Shown piece by piece: positions 50,118-59,371 of a DNA stretch of 64,000 nt. Source of the stretch: SZUA-309 sp050185825 (lineage in GTDB: Bacteria > Pseudomonadota > Gammaproteobacteria > Pseudomonadales > Azotimanducaceae); contig JBFWZA010000003.1 in NCBI GenBank assembly GCA_050185825.1, positions 62,001 through 126,000 of the forward strand, read 5' to 3'. Both the position numbers and the translations under genes were made by a program. Position 1 is the first letter of the stretch. Each line of letters begins with the position of its first letter. The notes under the pieces are model-generated. The model ran no database searches. It saw nothing but the letters and a program-made list of their open reading frames with translations, and was not told the origin of the DNA.

Positions 50118-50791
50118 GCCAGGCCCTCCATAGCGGTTCGTGGTGATGCTCGACGGCCGCTGCGCCACCAGCCCGTGATCAGGAAAACGGCGAGCAGAAC
50201 CACACCAGCGGGCCAGCGAAGATCGGGCAGGACCACCGCCGCAGAGAACGGTACGAGCAGCACCTCCATCGCGCTGGTTTTCATGCTCTCCAGCCCGGCA
50301 TAGTCGGAATCGCTGATCATGTCCAGAAAAGCACGCCGGTTCGGATAACGGACAACGGCCACACGATCCCAGCGCTCGAGCCCGGGAAGACTCAGCAGGC
50401 TCTCTCCCGGCACGGACCCACCGAGGATCGGATAGCCCCCGTGGCGCAGGATGATCGGCCGGACGGCGGCCTCGTAGCGCTCGTTCAGGGCTTGCGGCGT
50501 ATCGCCACCGTCCGCCGGGTTCACGGCAGCCAGCTGCTGGCGATAGCGCATGAGGTTGAGCATGAATGCGGGCGCGCCATCATCCGCTTCCGCCCAGCCA
50601 CGCAGCCTTGCCAGCAATTCGTTCGCCTCTGCTGCCGGAAGCGCAAGCTGGCCGTCGATCCGTTCAAGATAGCTGTCGATCTCCGGTGTCGAGAGCGGTT
50701 CCACCAGAGAGCCGGGAGACAGCCAGAAGCTCACCAGCAGAAACAGCCCGACGCAGATCACCCCGAGCGTCCATGTGAACCGGTCCGGCAT
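50114..50791 (-). CDS. membrane-anchored DUF1330-like protein
   Basis: 225 residues. It starts at ATG 50791, overlapping the DUF3604 stop by one base (TGATG). An N-terminal transmembrane segment (about 8-26) and a C-terminal one (about 196-214) flank a ferredoxin-like domain. That domain carries DGAPAFMLNLMRYR, VRPIILRHGGYPILGGSVPGESLL and WDRVAVVRYPNRRAFLDMISDSDY, which are the marks of DUF1330/NIPSNAP-like proteins. It probably binds or processes a small molecule at the periplasmic face. Confidence 0.8.
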   Translation of the reverse strand: MPDRFTWTLGVICVGLFLLVSFWLSPGSLVEPLSTPEIDSYLERIDGQLALPAAEANELLARLRGWAEADDGAPAFMLNLMRYRQQLAAVNPADGGDTPQALNERYEAAVRPIILRHGGYPILGGSVPGESLLSLPGLERWDRVAVVRYPNRRAFLDMISDSDYAGLESMKTSAMEVLLVPFSAAVVLPDLRWPAGVVLLAVFLITGWWRSGRRASPRTAMEGLA

Positions 50792-52665
50792 CAGCTCCGG
50801 CCTCCGTCGGCCCGGGGCGCGTACCAGATCGGTGACGACCAGGCCCGTTCCTGAATGGTCGGTGCCAGGCCGGATCGCGGTGCCACACCGGCTCTGAGGG
50901 CATCCCATGTCGACCATCGGCAGGTCGGATTTTCCAGAACCCGGGCGTAGTAGAAGGCCTGCTGCCCGGCTTCGAAGTCCGGATCCCGCCACACCGCTGC
51001 AAGCTCGGCTGCACCGGAGTCCTCACGGATCGCGCAGCTGGAGAGATCCACGGCAGCGCCGTTGTCCGGACACCGGTGCGTCGAAGGATCCACTGCCAGA
51101 CCGTCCGAGCAGGCGACGTCGTAGACCTGCTCCTGCGTCTGCGCGTCTTCCGTCACCCAGCCCTTGACGATCTGAAGGCGCTGCAGCGGTGCCGAGCGTG
51201 GATCGCGAACCGCCCAGACGTAGAACTCCGGAGCCGTCTTCCCGCGCCCGAGCAGATCACCGCCCATTGGCACCGCGTCCCGATACAGCGCCGCCACCCG
51301 GTCTGCCTCCGCCAGTGTCTGCCGAAGATCGTAGCCCGCAAACAGGCGCACCCGCATGCGCGGCCCGCTCGTCGCGAAGGTCTCCTTGCGCCGGAACGCC
51401 GAATAGAGCGCATCCCGCGTATTCGCCTCCGCCCACACCCCGGCGAGCCCCGAAGCGCCCCAGTTCTGCAGGTTGGCCGCACCGCTTCCGGCATACGTCG
51501 GCTCACCGTCTTCACCGGTACCGACCGGCACCGAACCCCGCAGTGCCGGTGTTGCATCGAGCATTCCGGCCTTGCTCCAGTAGTTGGACTCGTCGTAGCC
51601 CGCGGCCGCCACGTGCGTATCGGAAGACCCGATGAGGCCGAACCGGAAGGGATTGAAACCGCTGGTGGCGCTCATCGACAGTCCGCTCCGGTAGGCTTCG
51701 CGGACATAGCTGCCGTTCGCACGGCTCGGCTGTACGGTGCCGACCTTGACCTGCATCAGCTCGAAGGAGGCCCATTCGTCGTTCGGGGAGAGCAGTGGGT
51801 GCGTTTCCGAGGTTCCCTTGACCTGCGTCACCTCGACCAGAGGCTCGTTGCGCATGCGGCGCTCTGCGTAATCAGCGTCCATGGCTGAGCCGTCGAAACG
51901 CGTCGGCGCAAACATCAGGCCGTCGGAACCATTGGAGTTGTGTGGAATTGCCAGGCTCTCGACGCCGGCGGCGCGCTGCTGGTCCATCCAGACCCAGAGA
52001 TCCTCGGGGTCGCGTGAGTCGCGTATGGTGAACGGCTGCGCCGGCGCCGGACCCCGGAACACCACGTTACGATGCAGATTTTCCCGCGCGTCGCCGGAGG
52101 TGGAGTACTCGTACGCCACGAAGGTGGTGAAGCGTCCCGGCTCGTTGTAGCGCTCGGCCGCGGCAACCGTCTCTTCCCAGGCGGAACGCAGAACGACGGG
52201 ATCAAAGAGGTCGTCCTGCTCTGCGTTGCCGTTCACATAGGCTCTCAGACGCTGGAAAGCCTGCTGGCGCGACTCCGCCGAGGTTGCTTCCCGGATCTCC
52301 CGGGACAGCGGATGGCTGCCGACCGGGCTGTCCGGCTGCTCCATGGCCCGGAGCATGCCCATGTAGATGCCGTGATCCGTAACGCCGAGAAAATCCAGCG
52401 GCCGGTCAAGCTGCATGGTGAAGCCGGCCGGGTGGGTGAGCGGTGCTCCCCTGGCGTAGGTGTACGCATCGCCCGGCGTCGTTCGCGTGCCGAAGATGTA
52501 GGCATCGAAGGACAGCATCGTGTGGACGTGCAGATCGCCGAAGTAGGCGTTCCGCGGCAGATCGCCGCTCGCTCCCGCTGCCTCGGCTGCATGAGCGGCG
52601 CCGGAAACGGCCAGTCCCGCCGCAGCCAACCAGCAGCGGATGGTCATGGAAGACAATCGAGTCAT
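50791..52665 (-). CDS. exported DUF3604 protein, copy 1
   Basis: 624 residues from ATG 52665 (signal to about residue 27, AAHAAE). PHP-like metal residues are GDLHVHTMLSFDAYIFG, GVTDHGIYMGML, HNSNGSDGLMF and SSDTHVAAAGYDES. It shares with copy 2 the tail QERAWSSPIWYAP. The gene begins 14 bp after the TonB receptor stop. It may act in the periplasm on an imported ligand. Function is unproven. Confidence 0.9.
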   Translation of the reverse strand: MTRLSSMTIRCWLAAAGLAVSGAAHAAEAAGASGDLPRNAYFGDLHVHTMLSFDAYIFGTRTTPGDAYTYARGAPLTHPAGFTMQLDRPLDFLGVTDHGIYMGMLRAMEQPDSPVGSHPLSREIREATSAESRQQAFQRLRAYVNGNAEQDDLFDPVVLRSAWEETVAAAERYNEPGRFTTFVAYEYSTSGDARENLHRNVVFRGPAPAQPFTIRDSRDPEDLWVWMDQQRAAGVESLAIPHNSNGSDGLMFAPTRFDGSAMDADYAERRMRNEPLVEVTQVKGTSETHPLLSPNDEWASFELMQVKVGTVQPSRANGSYVREAYRSGLSMSATSGFNPFRFGLIGSSDTHVAAAGYDESNYWSKAGMLDATPALRGSVPVGTGEDGEPTYAGSGAANLQNWGASGLAGVWAEANTRDALYSAFRRKETFATSGPRMRVRLFAGYDLRQTLAEADRVAALYRDAVPMGGDLLGRGKTAPEFYVWAVRDPRSAPLQRLQIVKGWVTEDAQTQEQVYDVACSDGLAVDPSTHRCPDNGAAVDLSSCAIREDSGAAELAAVWRDPDFEAGQQAFYYARVLENPTCRWSTWDALRAGVAPRSGLAPTIQERAWSSPIWYAPRADGGRS

Positions 52666-52679
52666 GCACTCTCTCCCTG

Positions 52680-55121
52680 TCACATGGAGTAGCGCACGGT
52701 CAGACCGTACGTGCGGGGCTCACCGAGAAAATAGGTGCGGCTGCGACCGAGCGTCGGCGCGTCGCTGGCAATCGCCTTGATCGTGTCGTTCTTGAGGTTG
52801 TTGCCCCAGACGATCGCCTCCCAGCTGTTCCCACGCAGGCCTACCCGCAGGTTGTAGATCTCGTGGCGCTCATCGGAAAACGGCCCGAGCTTCGAGCTCA
52901 CACTCGTCCAGTCCGTGTAGGAGTATTCCGGACGGACGTAGAACTCACCGAAGGGTGTGGCCCGGGAGTAAGTCAGAATGAGGCTGTGCCGCCATTCCGG
53001 GCTTTCCCAGGGCGTCTCGCCGGTGAAGTCGCACAACCCTGGACGCGCGCCGGGAATCTGACGCGGATCACCGACCTCGCACTGCGCCTCCTCGAATTCC
53101 TTGAACTCCGCGTCCAGGTAGCTGGTGGCCGCCGTGAGCATGAGGTTCTCGGAGAGCAGGGCCGTCACATCCAGGTCCACACCGCGGACCTCTTTCTCAC
53201 CGGCATTGTTGACGAGGAAGCTGCCGCTGTTGCCGTCGAAGGAGATCGCCTGCCAGTCCTTGAGCTGCGTCTGATAGACCGACACGTTCGCCTGCGCCCG
53301 GCCGCCCCACAGCGTGGTCTTCGCGCCGACCTCGACCAGGATGGATTCCTCGGGATCGTAGGCCACGTCGCTGTTCAGTCCGCTGCCCGGCGCGCCGTTG
53401 AAGCCGCCGCTCTTGTAGCCGTTAGCCGCGGTGACATACATCATCACGTCCTCGGAGACGTAGGCCTTCAGGCTCGCCATGCCCGACCAGTTGTCCTCGT
53501 CCAGCTCGTAGTGATCATCCTGAGGCGCTGCGAACAGCCGGATCACCGTGCCGCCGACGCTTGCCGGGTCGTAGAGGTTGCCGAAGTCGGTATAGAGGTC
53601 TGCCTCCTTGTGCTCGTCGTTGTAGCGAAGCCCGACGGTCAGGTTCAGACGCTCACTGAAATTCATCACCATCTGTCCGAATGCGGACCAGGCTTCTGTC
53701 TTCCACTGATGATCACGGCCGTAGTAGTCCCCCGCGCTGACCTGCGCCTGCACCAGACCTGCATAGACCGCTTCGTCACCCATGGCCAGAGGCCCGCCGA
53801 GCCCGAGCACGGGGTGATTCAGAAATGCCACCCCAGCCCATGCCGTCGCCGTGTCGCCGAGGATGGCGAACGGACGACCGAGGCCGCGCTTGAGGTCATT
53901 CCAGTAGTAGTAGAGGCCTGCCTGCCAGTCGATGAACCCGCCGACCGGCGACTCCAGCCGCAGCTCCTGGGTGACCGTGTCACCTTCGTGATAATCGTCC
54001 ACCCGGCAGATCCAGCCGGAGGCGCGCTCGCAATCCTGGGTGGTCGACCAGTCGTAGGTATCGTAGGAGGTGATCGAGTGCAGCGTGTACTCGCCGATGT
54101 CCCAGTCGAGCAGCAGCGCCACGGAATCGGAGTCCTGCTCGAAGAACGCCTGGATGTCGTAGGTCACGTCCCGGTCGTCCCCTTCGGAGAGGATGCCCAC
54201 CGGCATGGGCTCGACATCGTCCACGACACCGGCCAGCGTCGGCAGCAGGGCACCCAGCGCGCCGGTGCCGTTGGCGATGTCCTGAACGCTCCCCCAGGGC
54301 ACCCCGCTGGCCAGCACGTCGTGAACCACGTCCGGTGCGCAGCAGTCCTGGTCGCGCTCCACATGCGAGTAGATCAGCCGGGCGCCAAAGGTGTCGGTGA
54401 CGTCCCATTCCAGCTGACCGCGAACCACCCAGTCGTCGATGTTCTGCAGATCGGTGCCGAGCAGGTTGTTGTCCATCCAGCCGTCGCGCTGATGGAACCG
54501 GCCGGCCAGACGGTAGCGCACGTCGTCGCTGATGGGGCCGCTGACCGATCCCGAGAGGTTGAGGTCGTCGTAGTTGCCGATCTGGCCCTCGACGAACGCC
54601 TCGAAAGACTCCGTGGGTCGCCTGGTCACCACGTTCAGAACCCCGGCGTTGGTGTTCCGTCCGTACAGGGTCCCCTGCGGCCCGTAGAGCACCTCTATCC
54701 GTTCCACATCGACCAGGTCCGCCAGCCCGAGGCCGGAGCGCGACTGGTACACGCCATCCAGAAACACGCCCACCGAGGGCTCGAGGCTCGGCTCGTTGCC
54801 GCCTGTTCCCAGGCTGCGCAGCCGGACGTTGGTCGTGAACGGGTTGACGTTGTAGGTGATCTGCAACGCCGGAATGTACTCGGAAATCTGGCTGACATTG
54901 CTGACGCCGGAGTCCTCCAGAAAGGTGCTGTCGAGGGCTCGCACCGTCTGGGGCACGTCGGACAGCGCCTCCTCCCGCTTGCTGGCGGTGACGACGATCT
55001 CCTCGACGACGAGGCCGGACTGCTCGGCCTGCAGCTGCGGTGATACGCCGAGCATCATGCAGGCGAGGGATAAGAATACCGGCCGGCAGCGTCTGCAGGC
55101 CGCGTGAAGTTTGGCTCTCAT
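52680..55121 (-). CDS. TonB-dependent receptor, catabolic type
   Basis: 813 residues from ATG 55121, chosen because GGGGAG precedes it. Signal peptide to about residue 32. The TonB-box-like VVEEIVVTASKREEALSDVPQTV is typical of catabolic receptors, with plug TNVRLRSLGTGGNEPSLEPSVGVFLDGVYQSRSG and barrel ending YGLTVRYSM. Such receptors import large or hydrophobic nutrients rather than siderophores. It heads the DUF3604/P450/GST run and lies downstream of a Crp/Fnr regulator. Confidence 0.93.
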   Translation of the reverse strand: MRAKLHAACRRCRPVFLSLACMMLGVSPQLQAEQSGLVVEEIVVTASKREEALSDVPQTVRALDSTFLEDSGVSNVSQISEYIPALQITYNVNPFTTNVRLRSLGTGGNEPSLEPSVGVFLDGVYQSRSGLGLADLVDVERIEVLYGPQGTLYGRNTNAGVLNVVTRRPTESFEAFVEGQIGNYDDLNLSGSVSGPISDDVRYRLAGRFHQRDGWMDNNLLGTDLQNIDDWVVRGQLEWDVTDTFGARLIYSHVERDQDCCAPDVVHDVLASGVPWGSVQDIANGTGALGALLPTLAGVVDDVEPMPVGILSEGDDRDVTYDIQAFFEQDSDSVALLLDWDIGEYTLHSITSYDTYDWSTTQDCERASGWICRVDDYHEGDTVTQELRLESPVGGFIDWQAGLYYYWNDLKRGLGRPFAILGDTATAWAGVAFLNHPVLGLGGPLAMGDEAVYAGLVQAQVSAGDYYGRDHQWKTEAWSAFGQMVMNFSERLNLTVGLRYNDEHKEADLYTDFGNLYDPASVGGTVIRLFAAPQDDHYELDEDNWSGMASLKAYVSEDVMMYVTAANGYKSGGFNGAPGSGLNSDVAYDPEESILVEVGAKTTLWGGRAQANVSVYQTQLKDWQAISFDGNSGSFLVNNAGEKEVRGVDLDVTALLSENLMLTAATSYLDAEFKEFEEAQCEVGDPRQIPGARPGLCDFTGETPWESPEWRHSLILTYSRATPFGEFYVRPEYSYTDWTSVSSKLGPFSDERHEIYNLRVGLRGNSWEAIVWGNNLKNDTIKAIASDAPTLGRSRTYFLGEPRTYGLTVRYSM

Positions 55122-55210
55122 GTGAATGGCTCCCCTGGCTCGAATCGAACGCGGCACGTAGCCGTGACCGCAAGGCGCCGGGGAGGCTACGAGGTGTGCC
55201 GTTGAGAGAT

Positions 55211-55226
55211 TGTCGCCTGGGAGACA
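55211..55226. promoter_or_regulatory. imperfect palindrome upstream of the TonB receptor
   Basis: TGTCGCC-TG-GGAGACA pairs 6 of 7 positions around a 2-bp centre. It lies 90 bp upstream of the receptor start and just 3' of the Crp/Fnr gene. It is a candidate site for that regulator, although it does not match the Crp or Fnr consensus. Confidence 0.35.
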
Positions 55227-55242
55227 GTCTTTTCAGGAGTGC

Positions 55243-55968
55243 TCAACGGGCGAAGGCGATATCCCTGAGGGCGGCGGCATCCAGCAGCGTCAGCTTGCCG
55301 TAGCGGATGTGCAGAATGCCCAGATCTTCCCAGCGCTTGAGCTGGCGATTGACACTCTGGCGGGAGACCGAGGCCATGCTGGCGATGTCGTCCTGAGAGA
55401 GCTGGAGCTCGGAGAGCGGTGTGCTTCCTGGCACACCTACCCGAAACGTCTGACACAGAATGAAGGCGATCTTCCGGTCCATGGGGAAACCGGCGAGGGC
55501 GCGGTGGGTGGACAGCGTCCGGCGCAGCCGTACCGCCAGAAAGCGGGCCACCGCCCGCCAGGCGCCCGGAGACGAATCCAGGATTCTGTTGACCTCCTGC
55601 TTGGGGATCAGCAGCAGGCGACCGCCGTTTCGCATCACCGCGCTGAACGACCGCTCCGCAGGATCTACCACGGAAAACCAGGCAAAGCTCTCCACCGGCG
55701 CGAGCACTGCCTCGATGACCTGCGCACCATCCGCCTCGAAGGAGCAGATGTAGGCCACTCCTTCCAGTACCACCAGCACGGCATCGGACTCTTCCTGCTC
55801 ATGAAAGATGGAAGCGCCGCGCGGCACCTCGACCGCTCTGCCGGCCCGGGCGAACGCTTCGATGTCTTCGCGTGACATGTAGGCAAACGGGGGACATCCC
55901 GAAAGCAGAGGGATGAGCTGATCCACCATCGACGCGCCGGCGCGAGATTCGTCTTCCTGCTGCTTCAC
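55243..55968 (-). CDS. Crp/Fnr-family transcriptional regulator
   Basis: 241 residues from GTG 55968 (alternatives are ATG 55929 and TTG 56013). A cyclic-nucleotide-like effector domain (PRGASIFHEQEESDAVLVVLEGVAYICS) is followed by a winged-helix domain with LSQDDIASMASVSRQSVNRQLKRWEDLGIL, the recognition helix being VSRQSVNRQL. No Fnr-type four-cysteine cluster is present, so direct oxygen sensing through iron-sulfur is unlikely. It is 121 bp upstream of the TonB-receptor operon and likely controls it. Confidence 0.9.
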   Translation of the reverse strand: MKQQEDESRAGASMVDQLIPLLSGCPPFAYMSREDIEAFARAGRAVEVPRGASIFHEQEESDAVLVVLEGVAYICSFEADGAQVIEAVLAPVESFAWFSVVDPAERSFSAVMRNGGRLLLIPKQEVNRILDSSPGAWRAVARFLAVRLRRTLSTHRALAGFPMDRKIAFILCQTFRVGVPGSTPLSELQLSQDDIASMASVSRQSVNRQLKRWEDLGILHIRYGKLTLLDAAALRDIAFAR

Positions 55969-56037
55969 CAGATCACCTTGTGCCCGATGCCACGGTAGAC
56001 GATTCGATCGCAATTTGCCTCGTCCGGAACGCCGCTT

Positions 56038-57429
56038 TCACCACGTGCTGCGCTGGCGCCAGGCGCCGAGCCGGATCGCCGCCGCGGTCAGCGCACCGTA
56101 AACGAACATGCCGACCGCCAGGCAGACGTAAACGGCGTCGAGGCCCAGCGAGAAGACGTTGACCACCAGCACCGCACCGCCGACGCCGATGACGAAGCGC
56201 AGGGCGGTGGCGATCACCGGCCAGAGCACGGTGCCGGCGCCCTGTGACGCGAAATACAGCGACAGCCCCAGACCCTGAAAGGCGAATACCGGCCCGACGA
56301 TGTGCAGATAGGATTCGCCCGCCGCCCAGGTGGCAGCGTCTTCCGCGAAGAGACCCAGCCACAGACCCGGAAAGACCGCGAGCAGCAGGCCGACCACTCC
56401 GGTGACGACCGCGGCGGAGAGCCCCCCCAGCCAGCCGATGTGCTCGGCGCGCGCGACGTTCCCCGCACCCATGTTGGTGCCCACCATGGCCGTCATGGCA
56501 GCCCCGAGTCCGAATACCATCGGGATGAGCAGGAACTCGAGGCGGGCGACGATGCCGTAGCCGGCCAGCGCCGCCACCCCGAAACCGCTGATCAGTCCGT
56601 TGATCATGCCGATCGTCAGCACCACGAAGATGGGAGAAAGGGCCGCCAGCGCGCCGACCCGGAAGATATCGGTAAAGAGCGCACCCTGCAGCCGGCAGGC
56701 AGCGATCTCGAGCCGCACCGGCGAGTCGCTTCGCTGCAACCGGACGAGCAGCACGACCGTGTTCACCGCCGCCACCACCAGCAGCGCAACCGCCGAGCCG
56801 GTCAGCCCCATGGCAGGCACACCGAACCAGCCGAGCATCAGCGTTCCGGACAGCGGTATCTGCACGCAGGCGCCGATCATCATCAGCATGGCCGGCAGCT
56901 TCATGTTACCCATTCCGCGCAGCACACTACTCAGCAGGGCCATGGCCCAGACCAGCACCGCGCCGCCGAACAGCACGTCGGCATACTCGCTTGCCGCGGA
57001 GGAGACGGCGGGGTTCGCACCCAGGGCATCGAGCAGCGAGGCACCCGCGGCGTGCCAGGCGATGAGGAACAGCAATCCCGAGACAAGCGAGATCACGAGC
57101 GCGTGCCAGATCAGCGCAGCGGCACGGTCGGGCTTCCCCGCCCCGAGCGACCGCGCGATGGCGCTGGAAACCGCGCCGCCGATGGCGCCGTTGGCCAGCA
57201 TCTGCATGAGCATGAGACCCGGGAACATGAGCGCGATGGCGGCCAGCGGCACCGTGCCGAGGCGGCCGACGAAGGCGACCTCGGCCATGCTCACAGCCGC
57301 CTGCACGAAAAAGGCCATGGCATTGGGGGTGGCCAGCCTGAGCAGCACCGGGAACGGTGGCGCGCTGAGGATCTGCTCGGAAAGCGCTGTCGCCGCCGGT
57401 CTCGGTGCGGCTGCCGCCTGGTCCGTCAT
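56038..57429 (-). CDS. MATE-family multidrug efflux transporter
   Basis: 463 residues with about 12 membrane segments from ATG 57429, which overlaps the MarR stop (ATGA). Family features are PFPVLLRLATPNAMAFFVQAAVSMAEVAFVGRLG and the second-repeat VGTNMGAGNVARAEHIGWLGG. It exports cationic or lipophilic compounds using H+ or Na+. Being coupled to marR indicates regulation by its ligand-responsive repressor. Confidence 0.92.
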   Translation of the reverse strand: MTDQAAAAPRPAATALSEQILSAPPFPVLLRLATPNAMAFFVQAAVSMAEVAFVGRLGTVPLAAIALMFPGLMLMQMLANGAIGGAVSSAIARSLGAGKPDRAAALIWHALVISLVSGLLFLIAWHAAGASLLDALGANPAVSSAASEYADVLFGGAVLVWAMALLSSVLRGMGNMKLPAMLMMIGACVQIPLSGTLMLGWFGVPAMGLTGSAVALLVVAAVNTVVLLVRLQRSDSPVRLEIAACRLQGALFTDIFRVGALAALSPIFVVLTIGMINGLISGFGVAALAGYGIVARLEFLLIPMVFGLGAAMTAMVGTNMGAGNVARAEHIGWLGGLSAAVVTGVVGLLLAVFPGLWLGLFAEDAATWAAGESYLHIVGPVFAFQGLGLSLYFASQGAGTVLWPVIATALRFVIGVGGAVLVVNVFSLGLDAVYVCLAVGMFVYGALTAAAIRLGAWRQRSTW

Positions 57430-57872
57430 CGCGCCTCCTCCGCGGCAAGCTCGCGCACCGCGAGGAGCTTCGACTCCAGCGCCCGCCACTCGTCCTCGCC
57501 CAGGAGCTCGAGCATGCGCCGCTGCGCCTGCCGCCAGTACCGGCGTGCCTCGCGGAACTTATCTCGCCCCGATGCCGTGATCTCCACCAGTGAGACCCTG
57601 GCGTCGGTTTCCGAGCGGTGACGCACGGCGAAGCCGGCCTTCTCCAGCGGCTTCAGGTTCCGGGTGAGCGTGGTGCGGTCCATGTACAGCGCTTCGGCCA
57701 GCGTCGACAGGGCGGTCGGCCCGCTGCGCTCCAGGGTGCCCAGTATGGCGAACTGGGACCGGGCAAGTCCGGCAGGCCGCATCTCCTCCGCATACACGCG
57801 GCTCACTGCCCGCGCCGTCTTATAGAGGTTCAGGCCGACGCAGTGGCCGGGATTGAGCAGCTCGTCCGTCAC
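57426..57872 (-). CDS. MarR-family transcriptional regulator
   Basis: 148 residues from GTG 57872. The winged helix is ARSQFAILGTLERSGPTALSTLAEALYMDRTTLTRNLKPLEKAGFAVRHRSETDARVSLVEIT, with YMDRTTLTRNLKPL as recognition helix. It probably represses itself and the downstream MATE gene through the palindrome at 57889-57902. The effector is unknown. Confidence 0.92.
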   Translation of the reverse strand: MTDELLNPGHCVGLNLYKTARAVSRVYAEEMRPAGLARSQFAILGTLERSGPTALSTLAEALYMDRTTLTRNLKPLEKAGFAVRHRSETDARVSLVEITASGRDKFREARRYWRQAQRRMLELLGEDEWRALESKLLAVRELAAEEAR

Positions 57873-57888
57873 GGGGATCTCCCATTTA

Positions 57889-57902
57889 CGTGCATATGCA
57901 CG
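57889..57902. promoter_or_regulatory. perfect 14-bp palindrome, likely MarR operator
   Basis: CGTGCATATGCACG is self-complementary and lies 17 bp upstream of the marR start, over the likely promoter. MarR-type repressors usually bind such AT-centred palindromes and autoregulate. Confidence 0.65.
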
Positions 57903-58034
57903 CTATTGGGAAACGCCTCGAGCGTCAAGTGGATATTCCGGAGCTGCCCGTCGGGAGCGATTGATTCCCGGCTGCCCGAGCATCTACACCACGCAAGACA
58001 GAACCGGATCGGCCATCGGGCCGCTGGACAAGCA

Positions 58035-58865
58035 TTGAGACAGCTGATTCTTGCAGGCCTCCTGCTGGCGGCCACCGGGACGGTCCTCGCCGCCGAAACC
58101 TGGGAGCCTCCCCGGACCGTCGGCGGCAGGCCCGACTTCAACGGCGTCTGGCAGGTGATGAACCGGGCCAACGACAACCTGGAGGCACACGGCCCCCAGG
58201 CGGCGCGGGCGTTCCGCAAGGGCCCCGTGGTGCCGGTGCCGGCAAAGGAAGTGGTCGCGCTCGGCGCGGTGGGTGCGGTGCCGGCCGGGCTCGGCGTGGT
58301 GGTCGGTGGTGAGATCCCCTACACGCCGGAGGCGCTCGAGCAGCGGATCCGCAACCGGGCAGGATGGCTCGAAGGCGATCCCGAAATCCGCTGCTACCTG
58401 CCCGGCGTCCCACGCGCCAGCTACATGGACTACGGCTTTCAGATCTTCCAGAACGACGACGCGCTGGTGTTCTCCTACGAGTACGCCGGCGCCGTTCGCA
58501 ACATCCACTTGTCGGATCCGGGACCCGCGCCCATCGACAGCTGGATGGGGCAGTCCTGGGTGCACTGGGAGGGTGACACCATGGTCATCGAAACCAGCGG
58601 CTTCAATGGTCAGACCTGGCTCGACCGGTCCGGCAACTTTCACACCGACCGGCTCGAAGTCACGGAGCGCTTCACGCTGACGAGCCCATACACACTGGAC
58701 TACGAGGCGACGCTCACGGATCCCAACGTCTATACCCGACCCTGGACCATCCGCATGCCCATCTACCGCCGGGTTCCGCCCGACGACCGGCTCATGCAGT
58801 TCAACTGCGTGGAGTTCGTTGAGGAGCTGATGTACGGACACCTGCGTAAGCACCCTCTGGACTGA
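58035..58865 (+). CDS. exported hypothetical protein of the DUF6152-associated family
   Basis: 276 residues from TTG 58035, chosen because a signal peptide starts there (LRQLILAGLLLAATGTVLAAE). The mature part contains GGRPDFNGVWQVMNRANDN, PGVPRASYMDYGFQIFQ and WEGDTMVIETSGFNGQTWLDRSGNFHTDRLEVTERFT. The last region is shared with the gene at 59368. It occurs beside DUF6152 proteins in several soil and marine bacteria. Function is unknown. The TTG start lacks a strong ribosome site. Confidence 0.8.
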   Translation: MRQLILAGLLLAATGTVLAAETWEPPRTVGGRPDFNGVWQVMNRANDNLEAHGPQAARAFRKGPVVPVPAKEVVALGAVGAVPAGLGVVVGGEIPYTPEALEQRIRNRAGWLEGDPEIRCYLPGVPRASYMDYGFQIFQNDDALVFSYEYAGAVRNIHLSDPGPAPIDSWMGQSWVHWEGDTMVIETSGFNGQTWLDRSGNFHTDRLEVTERFTLTSPYTLDYEATLTDPNVYTRPWTIRMPIYRRVPPDDRLMQFNCVEFVEELMYGHLRKHPLD

Positions 58866-58876
58866 ACGGAGACACC

Positions 58877-59371
58877 ATGGAGAACCAGCGAACGAGGACC
58901 GTGCTGACGCCAGGCATGCTGCTGACAGTCGCGATGCTCACGATCTCAACGCAGGCGCTCGCCCATCACGCTTTCTCCGCCGAGTTCGACGCCGAGGCTC
59001 CCGTCATCGTTCGCGGCACCGTGTCCCGCGTGGAGTGGATCAACCCGCATGCCTGGATCCATCTCGCTGTCACCGGTACCGATGGCACCGTCACCGAGTG
59101 GATGTTCGAGGGCGGCACGCCGAACACACTGGTACGTGCCGGACTCGACCGGAACTCCCTGCCCGTGGGGAGCGAGGTAGTGGTCCGCGGCTACCGGAGC
59201 AAGGATGGCAACTGCACACCTGCGTGCAAGGCCAACGGTCGCGACATCGCGTTCGCCGACGGCCGCAAGGTGTTCATGGGCTCTTCCGGCACCGGCGCGC
59301 CGAAAGACGGTATCGATCCGCACGAGCCGGCTGCTGCCTCTCGTTTCGCCGCGACGGACGTTTCACGGTGA
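58877..59371 (+). CDS. exported DUF6152 protein
   Basis: 164 residues from ATG 58877 with a signal peptide (about 1-29, TQALAHH). The DUF6152 pattern is HHAFSAEFDAEAPVIVRGTVSRVEWINPHAWIHLAV followed by EGGTPNTLVRAGLDRNSLPVGSEVVVRGYRSKDG. Two cysteines in NCTPACKANG could form a disulfide. Its stop overlaps the next start (GTGA). Confidence 0.9.
   Translation: MENQRTRTVLTPGMLLTVAMLTISTQALAHHAFSAEFDAEAPVIVRGTVSRVEWINPHAWIHLAVTGTDGTVTEWMFEGGTPNTLVRAGLDRNSLPVGSEVVVRGYRSKDGNCTPACKANGRDIAFADGRKVFMGSSGTGAPKDGIDPHEPAAASRFAATDVSR

Noticed and set aside
52443..55043. 866-codon plus-strand open frame opposite the second TonB receptor
   Set aside because: Same reasons: composition of a shadow frame and no recognisable domain; the opposite strand has a complete receptor.
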